Shown here: one piece after another, positions 17,969 through 27,203 of the stretch
Layout of the letters: each line of letters starts with the position of its first letter
Numbering within the stretch: the stretch's first letter is position 1
Source: Flavobacteriaceae bacterium
GTDB taxonomy: Bacteria > Bacteroidota > Bacteroidia > Flavobacteriales > Flavobacteriaceae
Direction of reading: 5' to 3'
Assembly: GCA_947478365.1 (NCBI GenBank)
Contig: CANJWG010000006.1
Span: 1-43,568, forward strand
DNA: 43,568 bases
Notes under the pieces: generated by a model
Databases searched by the model: none
What the model was told of the DNA's origin: nothing
Seen by the model: only the letters and a program-made list of their open reading frames with translations
Translations under genes and position numbers: made by a program

Positions 17969-19071
17969 AAATTAATAATTTTAATTACATAATCAACTTC
18001 ATCCATAGTCATTACTGGACTAATTGGCAAACTTAAAACTTCACGATGAATTTTTTCGGTTATTGGAAACGAAAGTGAATTCCATCCCGAAGTTTCGGGA
18101 GCAAAAGCTTTTTGTTTGTGTGGTGCAATTGGATAATGAATTACCGTTTCTATATTATTTTTATTTAAATACGATTGAAGTGAATCTCTTTCTGAAGTTC
18201 GGACAACAAATAAATGAAATACATGATTTACTGACAAATCCCATGTTGGCACTATTAATTTCTCATTTTTGATTTCTGCTAAATATCGTTTAGCAATTGA
18301 TTGACGGATTTTATTTTCTTTATCCAAATTTGGTAATTTCACATTCAAAAAGGCAGCTTGTAATTCGTCCAAACGCGAGTTTACACCAATATATTCGTTA
18401 TGATATTTTTGGTTCGAACCATAATTTCGTAAAGCGAAAATCACTTTAGCCAAAGTATCGTCATTGGTCGTTATCGCACCGGCATCGCCCAAAGCGCCAA
18501 GGTTTTTCCCCGGATAAAAACTAAATGCTGCAGCATCCGATAAATTCCCTGCTTTTTTATGATTAGAAACTGCGCCATGCGATTGTGCTGCATCTTCGAT
18601 TACTAATAAATTATTTTGTTTTGCAATAGCATTTATAGCTGCCATATCTGCCAATTGCCCATAAAGATGCACCGCTAAAATGGCTTTAGTTTTTGAGGAT
18701 ATTTTACCTTGAATCAAATCGGGATTGATGTTGTACGTTTCTAATTTTGGCTCAACTAAAACTGGCACTAAATTGGCTTGCAAAATTGCCAAAATGCTGG
18801 CAATATAGGTATTTGCCGGAACGATAACTTCGTCACCTTTCTGAAGTTTTCCGAGTTGGATATATCCTTTGAAAATTAATACTAAAGCATCCAAACCATT
18901 ACCAACTCCGATACAATGGCCGGAGCCACAATAATCGGCAAAATTACTTTCAAATGCTCTAACTTCATCGCCCAAAATAAACCAACCCTTATCTAAAACT
19001 AATTCCATTTTTTTCTGAAATTGCTCTTGATATTGCTGATTGATTTTTTGCAGGTCGAGGAATCTAATCAT
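17959..19071 (-). CDS. fdtB: DegT/DnrJ/EryC1-family sugar aminotransferase (FdtB/QdtB type)
   Basis: A 370-residue PLP enzyme that transaminates a 3-keto sugar nucleotide. Visible are [35 protein letters not shown] (Asp160, PLP ring nitrogen) and [14 protein letters not shown] (Lys189, Schiff base). It has the family's usual length when started at the ATG at 19071 (MIRFLDLQK); the ORF track adds 30 upstream residues. That ATG overlaps the previous stop in ATGA. With FdtA encoded nearby the likely product is dTDP-3-amino-3,6-dideoxyhexose. A 4-aminotransferase role cannot be fully excluded, but FdtA argues for position 3. Confidence 0.88.
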   Translation of the reverse strand: MIRFLDLQKINQQYQEQFQKKMELVLDKGWFILGDEVRAFESNFADYCGSGHCIGVGNGLDALVLIFKGYIQLGKLQKGDEVIVPANTYIASILAILQANLVPVLVEPKLETYNINPDLIQGKISSKTKAILAVHLYGQLADMAAINAIAKQNNLLVIEDAAQSHGAVSNHKKAGNLSDAAAFSFYPGKNLGALGDAGAITTNDDTLAKVIFALRNYGSNQKYHNEYIGVNSRLDELQAAFLNVKLPNLDKENKIRQSIAKRYLAEIKNEKLIVPTWDLSVNHVFHLFVVRTSERDSLQSYLNKNNIETVIHYPIAPHKQKAFAPETSGWNSLSFPITEKIHREVLSLPISPVMTMDEVDYVIKIINLWT

Positions 19072-20045
19072 AGCATTACATTTTCTAAAAGATGATAATC
19101 TGACGTTTGAACTTCGTAAAAATTCTGAATCGTAGTTTTGGCACCAAACGTTTCTTTCCAAAACAATAAACCTTGATTAATTTTCTTCCCGTTTTGCTCA
19201 TGAGAAATCCCAAAATCAAAGAAATTTTTATCTTTAAAAACTTGGGTAATCAAATAATTATAGAGTAAATCTAAACTTCCTAATTCATTCTTTTGTACAT
19301 TACCAGAAATATACTGCGGATGCGCTACTTTATCTGTAATAAAAACTGTTGTTCCGGCAACAATTTTATCAATATTATATACGTTAAAATGACGAATGTT
19401 GTTTGGAAATTTTTGCTGCAAGTTACTTATTTCTTCTAATGTGTGCACTGGTTTTGAATTGTGCTTTTTTGCCAAATTCGGGATCAGTATTTCATTCCAA
19501 AACAAATCGAATTTAGGTTCTTCCTTAATCACCAAATTGTTCTTTTCGCCACGACGAATACTTTCTCTACGAGTTTTGGATAAAGCAAAAGTTTTTGTCA
19601 AATCTATAACCGAAAGACAATCTCTACGAATTAGTTTCGCATTAGACAAAAACAAAACATATTCAATTTCTTCAGAGAAGTAATCGGTGTATATTGATGG
19701 AATCAATTTCAATTGAAAAGCAGTAATATCAAGTGAATGCAAAAACGCTAAGACATCTTTTGTAATCGCAATTACTTGACCTAATTTGATTTTATTGTCA
19801 AAAACAAATCCACCATAAGTCAACCCTTGATGAGAGAAAATAGTCTTGTCAACTCTATTTGCCGGAATTATCGAAACCAATATATCATCTTCAAAAATCA
19901 GTAAAGAAAAATCCTGAAATCTATCAGAATGGTATTCCATAAAATCGCGATGGAACAGAAAAGTCGCATTTTTGGCAGTGCTTACAAAGTTGTTCCAAAT
20001 GGCATAATCTTCTGAAGTATATAGTCTAACTGAATAGTTTTTCAC
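19068..20045 (-). CDS. FemAB/GNAT-like N-acyltransferase
   Basis: A 325-residue protein of the FemAB-like GNAT group (Acetyltransf_6 type). Recognisable elements are the N-terminal W-x-F segment ([27 protein letters not shown]), [18 protein letters not shown] in the middle and a C-terminal GNAT half with [19 protein letters not shown] and [12 protein letters not shown]. It is translationally coupled (ATGA) to the sugar aminotransferase, so it most likely acylates the new 3-amino group. In described Fuc3NAc/Qui3NAc pathways that step uses a left-handed beta-helix acetyltransferase (FdtC/QdtC), so this fold is an alternative. The acyl donor is unknown. It heads the leftward four-gene unit. Confidence 0.72.
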   Translation of the reverse strand: MKNYSVRLYTSEDYAIWNNFVSTAKNATFLFHRDFMEYHSDRFQDFSLLIFEDDILVSIIPANRVDKTIFSHQGLTYGGFVFDNKIKLGQVIAITKDVLAFLHSLDITAFQLKLIPSIYTDYFSEEIEYVLFLSNAKLIRRDCLSVIDLTKTFALSKTRRESIRRGEKNNLVIKEEPKFDLFWNEILIPNLAKKHNSKPVHTLEEISNLQQKFPNNIRHFNVYNIDKIVAGTTVFITDKVAHPQYISGNVQKNELGSLDLLYNYLITQVFKDKNFFDFGISHEQNGKKINQGLLFWKETFGAKTTIQNFYEVQTSDYHLLENVML

Positions 20046-20157
20046 TTGTATTTTTTAAACATTGGAAAATTAAACATTTATTTTAAAAAAGTCGCCCTTA
20101 TTAATAATTCAATTTTCAAAAATATTGTTTAATTTTATCATCTCAACCGTTTTTGCA

Positions 20158-21948
20158 TTGAATTTAAAACGACTTTTTTTCTTTTTTATTGTTCTTGTTT
20201 GTTTCATTTTTAAAACCAATGGACAAAATGTATCGTTGTATAACCAGTTTAATGGTCGTTACGATTTTACATTCATAGGTAATACCATGAATACTACTGA
20301 AAACAATACCTCTTTTGATTTGGTTACTACCACTTCTTCTTCAGCAACACTTTCTTTAAATTCGACAGATGTAATTGAAAAAGCATATCTGTATTGGGCA
20401 GGAAGTGGTGATGGTGATTTTGAAGTCAATTTAAATTCAGATGTCATAACTCCGGATAGAACTTTCTCTCTTGTCAGGGAATTTCCCGGTCTGACTTTAA
20501 CCTATTTTAGTGCCTTTAAAGATGTAACATCCCTTATTCAGACTACAGGAAATGGTGATTATACGCTTTCCAATTTGGACATTTCTCAATTTGAAGAGTT
20601 CCATTTTCAAAGAAATACTAATTTTGCAGGTTGGGCGATTGTAATTATCTATAAAAATGATACCCTTCCATTAAACCAAATTAATGTTTACGATGGTTTA
20701 CAAGGTGTTCCTGATGAATTGTCCATTACTTTAAGTAGTTTAAATGTTATTGATAACAATAATTCCAAAGTAGGTTTTGTTGCCTGGGAAGGCGATTCTA
20801 GTTTGGCAACAGAAGAATTCAGAATGAACGGAAACTTACTAAGCAACGCTTCGAATCCACCAAATAATGTTTTTAATGGAACAAATTCGATAACCAGCAG
20901 TTCAACTTTGTACAACATGGATTTGGATATTTACGATATTCAGAGCAATATAGCTATTGGCGATACAAGCGCCGAGATTACTCTTACTTCTTTCCAGGAT
21001 TTTGTGATGATTAATACAGTTGTTACTAAATTAAACAGTCAATTGCCGGATGCGACAGTCTCGATTGACTCTGTTGAAAAACAGTGTGATTCAAAAACAA
21101 TAGTTATAAATTATACCGTTTCTAATTTAAATTCGACCAACCCATTACCAGTAGCCACTCCTATATCCATTTACATTGATGGTCAACTATTTCAAACCAT
21201 AACGACTTCAGTCGAAATACCAATTGGTGGTTCTGTTCCCGGTCAAATTACTCTTGTTTTACCAGACACAGTTACCTTGGATTTTGAAATTAAATTTACG
21301 GTTGATGATATTGGAGACGGAACCGGAATTGTAGCCGAATTGTTTGAGAATAATAATACGGCTATTGCAAACGATTCGCTTTGGATTTCACCACCGTTTA
21401 ATCCACTAGATAATTTATTGGTTTGCAACGAAGGTTTTACCCGTGGCACTTTTGACTTTTCGTCTTATGAAGATTTGGTCAAAATAAATCCGGAAGACAG
21501 TGTCCGATTTTACGAAACACATGAAAATGCAACCAATGATGTAAACCCAATTTCAAACACTTCCAATTATCAAGCAATGCAAACCCCCAAAGAAATTTTC
21601 GTTAGGGTTTTCAATGAACATTGTTTTAGCATTTCATCTTTTTTACTAAAAACCAGAAATTGTCCGCCAACCTTTTACAACTTTGTTTCTGCCAATACCG
21701 ATTCATATAATGACACCTTCTTTATTAGTGGTTTACGAGATATTTTCCTGAATTTTAAATTAGAAATTTATAATCGTTGGGGAAGATTACTTTGGACAGG
21801 TAATCAGAATACTGAAGATTGGGATGGTTATGTAAAAGATGGTGTAGGTAGTAAAAATGCACCCGACGGCACTTATTTTTATTTGTTGTTTTTAAACGAT
21901 ATAGATTATCCGGAACCTTTAAGAGGTTTTTTATATTTAAATCATTAA
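20158..21948 (+). CDS. Secreted protein with T9SS type B sorting domain
   Basis: A protein of about 596 residues destined for the cell surface. The C-terminal 85 residues (NTDSYNDTFFISGL, LEIYNRWGRLLWTG, DWDGYVKDGVGSKNAPDGTYFYLL) are the gliding-motility-associated C-terminal domain, the type B signal for type IX secretion. The region at about 10-300 is beta-rich, with VIEKAYLYWAGSGDGDFEVNL; a CARDB-like segment follows (VSIDSVEKQCDSKTIVINYTVSN). No in-frame ATG precedes the signal peptide. I place the start at TTG 20158 (MNLKRLFFFFIVLVCFIFKTNG); the track uses TTG 20125. The role is unknown, probably adhesion or a surface structure. It is monocistronic. Confidence 0.82.
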   Translation: MNLKRLFFFFIVLVCFIFKTNGQNVSLYNQFNGRYDFTFIGNTMNTTENNTSFDLVTTTSSSATLSLNSTDVIEKAYLYWAGSGDGDFEVNLNSDVITPDRTFSLVREFPGLTLTYFSAFKDVTSLIQTTGNGDYTLSNLDISQFEEFHFQRNTNFAGWAIVIIYKNDTLPLNQINVYDGLQGVPDELSITLSSLNVIDNNNSKVGFVAWEGDSSLATEEFRMNGNLLSNASNPPNNVFNGTNSITSSSTLYNMDLDIYDIQSNIAIGDTSAEITLTSFQDFVMINTVVTKLNSQLPDATVSIDSVEKQCDSKTIVINYTVSNLNSTNPLPVATPISIYIDGQLFQTITTSVEIPIGGSVPGQITLVLPDTVTLDFEIKFTVDDIGDGTGIVAELFENNNTAIANDSLWISPPFNPLDNLLVCNEGFTRGTFDFSSYEDLVKINPEDSVRFYETHENATNDVNPISNTSNYQAMQTPKEIFVRVFNEHCFSISSFLLKTRNCPPTFYNFVSANTDSYNDTFFISGLRDIFLNFKLEIYNRWGRLLWTGNQNTEDWDGYVKDGVGSKNAPDGTYFYLLFLNDIDYPEPLRGFLYLNH

Positions 21949-21984
21949 AAAAAGAAAGTGATTTAGGTACACTTTAAGTAAAGC

Positions 21985-22797
21985 ATGAAACAAATTACTT
22001 CCGCTCAAAATCTGTTTATAAAATCTTTAATTCAGCTTCAAGAAAAAGCTAAAGCCCGAAAACATTCCGGCACTTTTTTGATTGAAGGCATACGCGAAAT
22101 TGAGTTAGCTGTAAAAGGAAATTACGAAATCGAAACATTACTATTTGTACCTGAAATCGTAACCAATTTGCAAATTTCCACCCAAGGCGAAGCAGAACTG
22201 AACGGAGTTAAATTTTCAAATTTTCAAATCATTGAGATATCAAAGGAAGTTTATCAAAAACTAGCCTATCGAGATACCACTGAAGGCATTTTGGCAGTAG
22301 CTAAAACCAAATCGCTACAATTAGCTGATTTAAAACTTTCTGAAAATCCTTTGATTTTAGTGATGGAGGCCATTGAAAAACCAGGCAATATCGGTGCGGT
22401 TTTGCGAACTTGTGATGCGGCTAAAATAGATGCCGTAATTATCGCTAATCCAAAAACAGATTTATATAATCCGAATATTGTTCGCTCAAGTATTGGGTGC
22501 TTATTTACCAATCAAATTGCAACGGGTTCTACTGAAGAAGTAATTGATTTTTTAATCAAACAAAATATTAATTTTTATAGTGCCACTTTGCAAAATTCGA
22601 CTTCCTATCATACTCAAGATTACACAACACCAACTGCATTGGTAGTTGGCACAGAAGCTACAGGATTATCCGAACTTTGGCGTGAAAAAGCTACTCAAAA
22701 TATTATAATTCCGATGCAGGGCGAAATTGATAGTATGAATGTTTCTGTTGCTGCTGCCATATTGATTTTTGAAGCTAAGCGACAACGAGGGTTTTAA
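21985..22797 (+). CDS. TrmH/SpoU-family RNA 2'-O-methyltransferase
   Basis: A 270-residue SPOUT methyltransferase. An N-terminal substrate-binding domain (SAQNLFIKSLIQLQEKAKARKHSGTFLIEGIRE) resembles RlmB/TsnR-type enzymes. The SpoU motifs follow in order: MEAIEKPGNIGAVLRTCDAAKIDAVI, LVVGTEATGLSELW and IPMQGEIDSMNVSVAAAI, which carry the knot and SAM pocket. It methylates ribose 2'-OH in rRNA or tRNA using S-adenosylmethionine; the exact nucleotide is not predictable here. The length is normal for the family. A 7-bp repeat array begins directly after its stop codon. Confidence 0.88.
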   Translation: MKQITSAQNLFIKSLIQLQEKAKARKHSGTFLIEGIREIELAVKGNYEIETLLFVPEIVTNLQISTQGEAELNGVKFSNFQIIEISKEVYQKLAYRDTTEGILAVAKTKSLQLADLKLSENPLILVMEAIEKPGNIGAVLRTCDAAKIDAVIIANPKTDLYNPNIVRSSIGCLFTNQIATGSTEEVIDFLIKQNINFYSATLQNSTSYHTQDYTTPTALVVGTEATGLSELWREKATQNIIIPMQGEIDSMNVSVAAAILIFEAKRQRGF

Positions 22798-22867
22798 TTT
22801 AGGATTTAGGAGTTGGGATTTACGATGCTTTTTACTAATTCCTTTTCCCTTATCTCTTATCCCTTAT
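22798..22867. repeat. Two 7-bp-periodic word families in one register
   Basis: Directly after the trmH stop come TTTAGGA, TTTAGGA, GTTGGGA and TTTACGA (22798-22825). Further on come CCCTTAT, CTCTTAT and CCCTTAT (22847-22867). The two blocks use unrelated words, yet their starts are 49 bases (7 x 7) apart, so the whole gap stays in a 7-bp register. No ORF or terminator is seen. Confidence 0.75.
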
Positions 22868-22881
22868 TTTTAAATTTTCCA

Positions 22882-22913
22882 TTTGCACAGTTCATTTGTA
22901 ATACCTAATTTTA
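22882..22913 (+). promoter_or_regulatory. Possible promoter of the rel/spoT gene
   Basis: TTTG at 22882-22885, 20 bases, then TAATTTTA at 22906-22913, one base off TAnnTTTG. It is placed 20 nt before the ATG at 22933. Confidence 0.4.
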
Positions 22914-22932
22914 GGAATTGATTGAAATTGCT

Positions 22933-25152
22933 ATGATTGAAATAGATTTAGAAGAAGAAAAAAAAGCCATTGCCCGAGAATATAAAGAATTACTTCGCAT
23001 AAGTTATCAAACGCTAACCGATTCTGATAAAAAACTCATCCGAAAGGCCTTTGATGTTTCCGTTGAAGCACACAAAGATCAACGTCGTAAATCAGGGGAA
23101 GCATATATTTTTCATCCTATAGGTGTTGCCAAAATAGTTGCTTCCGAAATTGGTTTGGGCGCAACAAGTATTGCAGCCGCATTAATGCATGATGTGGTTG
23201 AAGATACTTATGTAACTATTGAAGACATCGAAAAAAAATTCAATCCAAAGATTGCCCATTTGGTCGAAGGTTTGACCAAAATTTCCAAGGTTAAAAAAGA
23301 TATGAACATATCAATGCAGGCGGAAAACTTCCGTAAAATGCTATTGACTTTAAACGATGATGTGCGTGTGATTCTGATAAAAATTGCTGACCGTTTGCAC
23401 AATATGCAAACAATGGAATCCATGCCAGATTACAAACAAGTAAAAATTGCTTCAGAAACATTATACATCTATGCACCTCTCGCCCATCGTTTGGGTTTAT
23501 ATAACATAAAAACCAAACTAGAAGATTTAGGTTTGAAATATACGGAACCCGATATTTATAAAGATATTGTCGGCAAAATAAAGGAAACCAAAGAAGAGCA
23601 AGACGAATACATCAAAACGATTTCTGATGTTTTAAAAAAATCCTTAGACGATGAAGGTGTTGAATTTGTCCTAAAAGGAAGACCAAAATCAATCTATTCT
23701 ATTCGTAGAAAAATGGCAGCGCAAAACGTAACTTTTGATGAAGTTTACGATAAATTTGCCCTTCGCATCATTTACAAATCCAATCTTCACGACGAGAAGT
23801 TTTTAGCTTGGAAAATTTATTCCATTGTTACGGATCATTATCGCCCGAGTCCAAGTCGTTTGCGCGACTGGATTTCATCACCAAAATCAACCGGTTATGA
23901 AGCCCTTCACATTACCGTTATGGGACCAAAAGGACGTTGGGTAGAAATTCAAGTACGAAGCGAGCGCATGGATGAAATTGCTGAAAAAGGATACGCAGCT
24001 CATTATAAATACAAACAAGGAGCAACAGAAGAAAGCGGTTTAGATACCTGGCTCAACTTGTTAAAAGAAGCTTTAGAAAGTTCAGAAACTAATGCAGTAG
24101 ATTTTGTAGAAGATTTCAAAATGAATTTGTACGCCAAAGAAATCTTTGTTTTTACTCCCAAAGGCGAAATCAAATCATTGCCCAAAGGTGCTACATCGCT
24201 TGACTTTGCTTTTAGCATACATTCCGAGATTGGTATTAAAACCCGTGGAACCCGAGTCAACGGAAAATTAGTTCCATTAAATTATGAATTAAAAAGTGGT
24301 GACCAAGTTGAAATCATAACTTCTGTTCATCAAAAACCAACTATCAACTGGCTTGATTATGTAACTACTTCAAGAGCCAAAAATAAAATTAGAAACGTTC
24401 TTAACGAAAACACCAAGAAAATTGCCGAAGACGGGAAAGAACTATTGACCCGGAAATTGAAACATTTAAAAATAACAATCAACGAGAATGTGGTCAATGA
24501 ATTGGTGAATTACTTTAAACTAAAAACCAGTTTAGATTTATTTTATCGTGCAGGAATTGGCTCCGTTGAAAACCAACAACTCAAGGATTTTGCTGCTCAA
24601 AAAAGTAATACCTTGATGAATTTCTTCAAAAACAAAATTAAACGTTCACCAAGCTCTAATTCAGAAGATATAAACAAACCTATCCTGAACAGCAATTATG
24701 ATATGCTTGTTTTTGGGGCAGATCTAGATAAGTTAGATTATAAATTGTCGTCGTGCTGTAACCCAATTCCCGGCGATGATGTTTTTGGTTTTATTACCAT
24801 TAACGAAGGCATTAAAGTGCACAAAAAAGATTGTCCCAACGCCATTTCACTTCAATCAAATTATGCCTACCGAATTATGTTGGCCAAATGGATTGATTCG
24901 TCACAACAGGAATTTAAAGCTATTTTAAAAATTACTGGAATGGATAGTTTAGGATTGACCAATGAATTAACAAAAGTAATTTCAAACAATATGCATGTGA
25001 ATATACAAAGTATTTCTCTTAGTGGTGAAGCCGGAATATTTTATGGCCAAGTTGCTGTTATTGTGCAAAATAATAGCATACTGAAAAAACTCATCGATAA
25101 TATCAAAAAAATTGATGGTATTGATAAGGTAACCCGAGTATATACAAACTAG
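22933..25152 (+). CDS. spoT: Bifunctional (p)ppGpp synthetase/hydrolase (Rel/SpoT)
   Basis: A 739-residue long RSH enzyme, the stringent-response regulator. In order: HD hydrolase domain (HPIGVAKIV, MHDVVEDT with His86-Asp87 and Glu90-Asp91), synthetase domain (GRPKSIYSIRRKM, FALRIIY, SPKSTGYEALHITVMGP, VEIQVRSERMDEIAEKGYAAHYKYK), TGS domain (IFVFTPKGEIKSLPKGATSLDFAFSIHS), a zinc-finger/RIS region (LSSCCNPIPGDDVFGF, HKKDCPNA) and a C-terminal ACT domain. Both catalytic sites look intact. The synthetase signature usually written RxKD reads RLRD here. The track starts at TTG 22918; I choose the ATG at 22933. It is followed by the Fur-family gene after 74 nt. Confidence 0.93.
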   Translation: MIEIDLEEEKKAIAREYKELLRISYQTLTDSDKKLIRKAFDVSVEAHKDQRRKSGEAYIFHPIGVAKIVASEIGLGATSIAAALMHDVVEDTYVTIEDIEKKFNPKIAHLVEGLTKISKVKKDMNISMQAENFRKMLLTLNDDVRVILIKIADRLHNMQTMESMPDYKQVKIASETLYIYAPLAHRLGLYNIKTKLEDLGLKYTEPDIYKDIVGKIKETKEEQDEYIKTISDVLKKSLDDEGVEFVLKGRPKSIYSIRRKMAAQNVTFDEVYDKFALRIIYKSNLHDEKFLAWKIYSIVTDHYRPSPSRLRDWISSPKSTGYEALHITVMGPKGRWVEIQVRSERMDEIAEKGYAAHYKYKQGATEESGLDTWLNLLKEALESSETNAVDFVEDFKMNLYAKEIFVFTPKGEIKSLPKGATSLDFAFSIHSEIGIKTRGTRVNGKLVPLNYELKSGDQVEIITSVHQKPTINWLDYVTTSRAKNKIRNVLNENTKKIAEDGKELLTRKLKHLKITINENVVNELVNYFKLKTSLDLFYRAGIGSVENQQLKDFAAQKSNTLMNFFKNKIKRSPSSNSEDINKPILNSNYDMLVFGADLDKLDYKLSSCCNPIPGDDVFGFITINEGIKVHKKDCPNAISLQSNYAYRIMLAKWIDSSQQEFKAILKITGMDSLGLTNELTKVISNNMHVNIQSISLSGEAGIFYGQVAVIVQNNSILKKLIDNIKKIDGIDKVTRVYTN

Positions 25153-25187
25153 TTGTGAGTTAATAAATTATGAGTTATGAGTTATTT
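25153..25187. repeat. Short 7-bp-periodic array after spoT
   Basis: Immediately after the spoT stop lies a short array with 7-bp units, clearest as ATTATGA, GTTATGA, GTTATTT at 25167-25187. It is weaker than the other arrays in the window and sits just before the fur promoter. Confidence 0.5.
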
Positions 25188-25191
25188 AAAC

Positions 25192-25222
25192 TTTGATACC
25201 TTAAACAAAAAAATTACCTTTG
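25192..25222 (+). promoter_or_regulatory. Strong Bacteroidota promoter for the fur-like gene
   Basis: TTTG at 25192-25195 and TACCTTTG at 25215-25222, separated by 19 bases, fit the consensus exactly. The annotated ATG is only 5 nt after the -7 box, so the transcript would be leaderless or start inside the ORF. Confidence 0.65.
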
Positions 25223-25226
25223 TCCC

Positions 25227-25679
25227 ATGACACTAATTGCATATGATAATACCAAAAATCAAGAGACAGTAAAAAACGTTTTTACAATGTATCTTGAAAA
25301 CAAAGGACACCGCAAAACACCTGAGCGCTATGCTATTCTTCAGGAAATTTATGATAGCGAAGAGCATTTTGATATTGAGAATTTGTATATCAAAATGAAA
25401 AACAAAAACTATCGTGTGTCACGTGCAACCCTATACAACACTATAGAACTTTTATTAGATTGTGGTTTAGTGCGAAAACATCAGTTTGGTCAAAATCAGG
25501 CACATTATGAGAAATCATATTTCGATAAACAACACGATCATATCATTATGACCGATACTGGGGAAGTTATAGAGTTTTGTGACCCTAGAATTCAAACAAT
25601 TAAACAAACAATTGAAGAAATTTTCGGCATCGAAATTCACAACCATTCGCTTTACTTTTACGCTAATAAAAAAGAATAA
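25227..25679 (+). CDS. fur: Fur-family transcriptional regulator
   Basis: A 150-residue Fur-family repressor. The winged-helix half has [17 protein letters not shown] and the recognition region [24 protein letters not shown]. The dimerisation half has [21 protein letters not shown], with the HDH metal-binding motif. The paired CxxC structural zinc sites of classical Fur are absent; only one Cys (FCDP) is in that half. Family members sense iron, zinc, manganese or peroxide; the metal here cannot be decided. Start: ATG 25227 as in the track. The next Met (25287, [14 protein letters not shown]) would leave a 130-residue protein and is possible given the position of the promoter. It is followed by a small membrane gene after 2 nt and by purA. 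Confidence 0.85.
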   Translation: MTLIAYDNTKNQETVKNVFTMYLENKGHRKTPERYAILQEIYDSEEHFDIENLYIKMKNKNYRVSRATLYNTIELLLDCGLVRKHQFGQNQAHYEKSYFDKQHDHIIMTDTGEVIEFCDPRIQTIKQTIEEIFGIEIHNHSLYFYANKKE

Positions 25680-25681
25680 TC

Positions 25682-25897
25682 ATGAAGCCATTCGACTATT
25701 TTAAAAAGACTTTTATTGGAATTTTTGTATTTATCATTGTATCTAAATTGGTTTTTCAGCTTTTAGATGATATGGATAAATTTACAATACACTTTGTTTT
25801 AAAAATTAGTGCTGTAGCTTTTATAACAGCATTAGTTATGGGCTGTATAAACTATTTTGCCAAAATAGGGTTTACATCAAAAGCAAAACAAAAATAA
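25682..25897 (+). CDS. Small two-helix membrane protein
   Basis: A 71-residue protein of unknown function. Two hydrophobic helices are visible (IGIFVFIIVSKLVFQLL and VLKISAVAFITALVMGCINYF), separated by a short acidic loop (DDMDKF); the tail is basic (SKAKQK). The start follows the fur stop by 2 nt and purA follows after 34 nt, so the three are probably one transcript. The conserved tight spacing makes it a real gene. I do not recognise the family. Confidence 0.7.
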   Translation: MKPFDYFKKTFIGIFVFIIVSKLVFQLLDDMDKFTIHFVLKISAVAFITALVMGCINYFAKIGFTSKAKQK

Positions 25898-25931
25898 ACA
25901 CAACAACTAACTACAATAAACACACAACACA

Positions 25932-27203
25932 ATGACCGTAGATTTACTGCTCGGATTACAATGGGGCGACGAAGGCAAAGGAAAAATTGTTGACGTTCTT
26001 ACTTCAAAATACGACATTATTGCTCGTTTTCAAGGCGGACCAAACGCTGGTCATACTTTAGAATTTGATGGAATCAAACATGTTTTACGAACGATTCCTT
26101 CGGGGATTTTTCATGGCAACAATATCAACCTAATTGGAAATGGTGTAGTGATTGACCCAGTGGTTTTTAAAAGTGAAATTGATGGTCTGGCCAAATTCAA
26201 TCTCGATTTAAAATCAAAATTGATAATTTCTCGCAAAGCGCACTTAATACTTCCAACGCATCGTTTATTAGACGCAGCATCTGAAGCTTCTAAAGGGAAA
26301 GCTAAAATTGGTTCTACCTTAAAAGGCATTGGACCAACTTATATGGATAAAACAGGTAGAAACGGAATACGTGTTGGTGATATTGAATTAGCTGATTTTA
26401 AAGAACGGTATAGAGCTTTGGCTGAAAAGCACGAGGCAATGATTGCTTTTTATGATGTAGCTATTCAATACAATTTACCGGAACTAGAAAAAGAATTCTT
26501 TGAAGCCATCGAAGACTTAAGAAAATTAGATTTTATTGACAGCGAGGAATATTTGGCACAAGCACAAAAAGCAGGCAAATCTATACTATGCGAAGGCGCA
26601 CAAGGTTCTTTGCTAGATGTTGACTTTGGAACCTATCCGTTTGTTACCTCATCTAACACAACAGCAGCTGGTGCTTGTTCAGGTTTAGGAATCGCACCAA
26701 ATAAAATTAAAGAAGTTTTTGGAATTTTCAAAGCATATACAACACGTGTCGGTTCTGGTCCTTTTCCTACGGAAGATTTTGAAGAAGCTGGTGATGTTAT
26801 GGCTAAAGTTGGGAACGAATTTGGCTCAGTTACCGGAAGAAAACGTCGTTGTGGTTGGTTAGATTTAGTAGCATTGAAATATGCAATCCAAATTAATGGC
26901 GTAACCCAACTGATGATGATGAAAGGCGATGTACTTTCAGGCTTTGATACTTTAAAAGTAGCAACGGCATATCACTATAAAGGAAAAGTGATTAACCATT
27001 TACCATACAATATTGAGGAAGAAAACGTCACTCCAATTTACACCGAGTTTAAAGGATGGAAACAGGATTTAACCGGACTAACCACTTTTGAAAGCTTACC
27101 CAAAGAACTAAAAGACTACATTGAATTTATAGAACGTGAAGTTGAAGTACCTATAAAAATTGTCTCTGTTGGCCCAGATAGAAAACAGACGATAACTAAA
27201 TAA
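25932..27203 (+). CDS. purA: Adenylosuccinate synthetase
   Basis: A 423-residue enzyme forming adenylosuccinate from IMP, aspartate and GTP, the first committed step to AMP. Hallmarks are LGLQWGDEGKGKIVD (catalytic Asp13), GGPNAGHT (His41), KGIGPTYMDKTGRNGIRVGD, CEGAQGSLLDVDFGTYPFVTSS, TRVGSGPFPTE, TGRKRRCGWLD and KGDVLSGF. It has full length and no anomalies. It is preceded by fur and the small membrane gene and followed directly by a strong terminator hairpin. Confidence 0.97.
   Translation: MTVDLLLGLQWGDEGKGKIVDVLTSKYDIIARFQGGPNAGHTLEFDGIKHVLRTIPSGIFHGNNINLIGNGVVIDPVVFKSEIDGLAKFNLDLKSKLIISRKAHLILPTHRLLDAASEASKGKAKIGSTLKGIGPTYMDKTGRNGIRVGDIELADFKERYRALAEKHEAMIAFYDVAIQYNLPELEKEFFEAIEDLRKLDFIDSEEYLAQAQKAGKSILCEGAQGSLLDVDFGTYPFVTSSNTTAAGACSGLGIAPNKIKEVFGIFKAYTTRVGSGPFPTEDFEEAGDVMAKVGNEFGSVTGRKRRCGWLDLVALKYAIQINGVTQLMMMKGDVLSGFDTLKVATAYHYKGKVINHLPYNIEEENVTPIYTEFKGWKQDLTGLTTFESLPKELKDYIEFIEREVEVPIKIVSVGPDRKQTITK

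Noticed and set aside
9882-20045. A mobile or phage-borne origin of the polysaccharide cluster
   Set aside because: No integrase, transposase, attachment repeats or tRNA edge were found; low GC and mixed gene direction are normal for O-antigen loci.
20259-20447. Short ORFs antisense to the T9SS protein and other shadow ORFs
   Set aside because: They lie fully inside well-supported genes on the other strand, lack recognisable domains and show no spacing or start signals.
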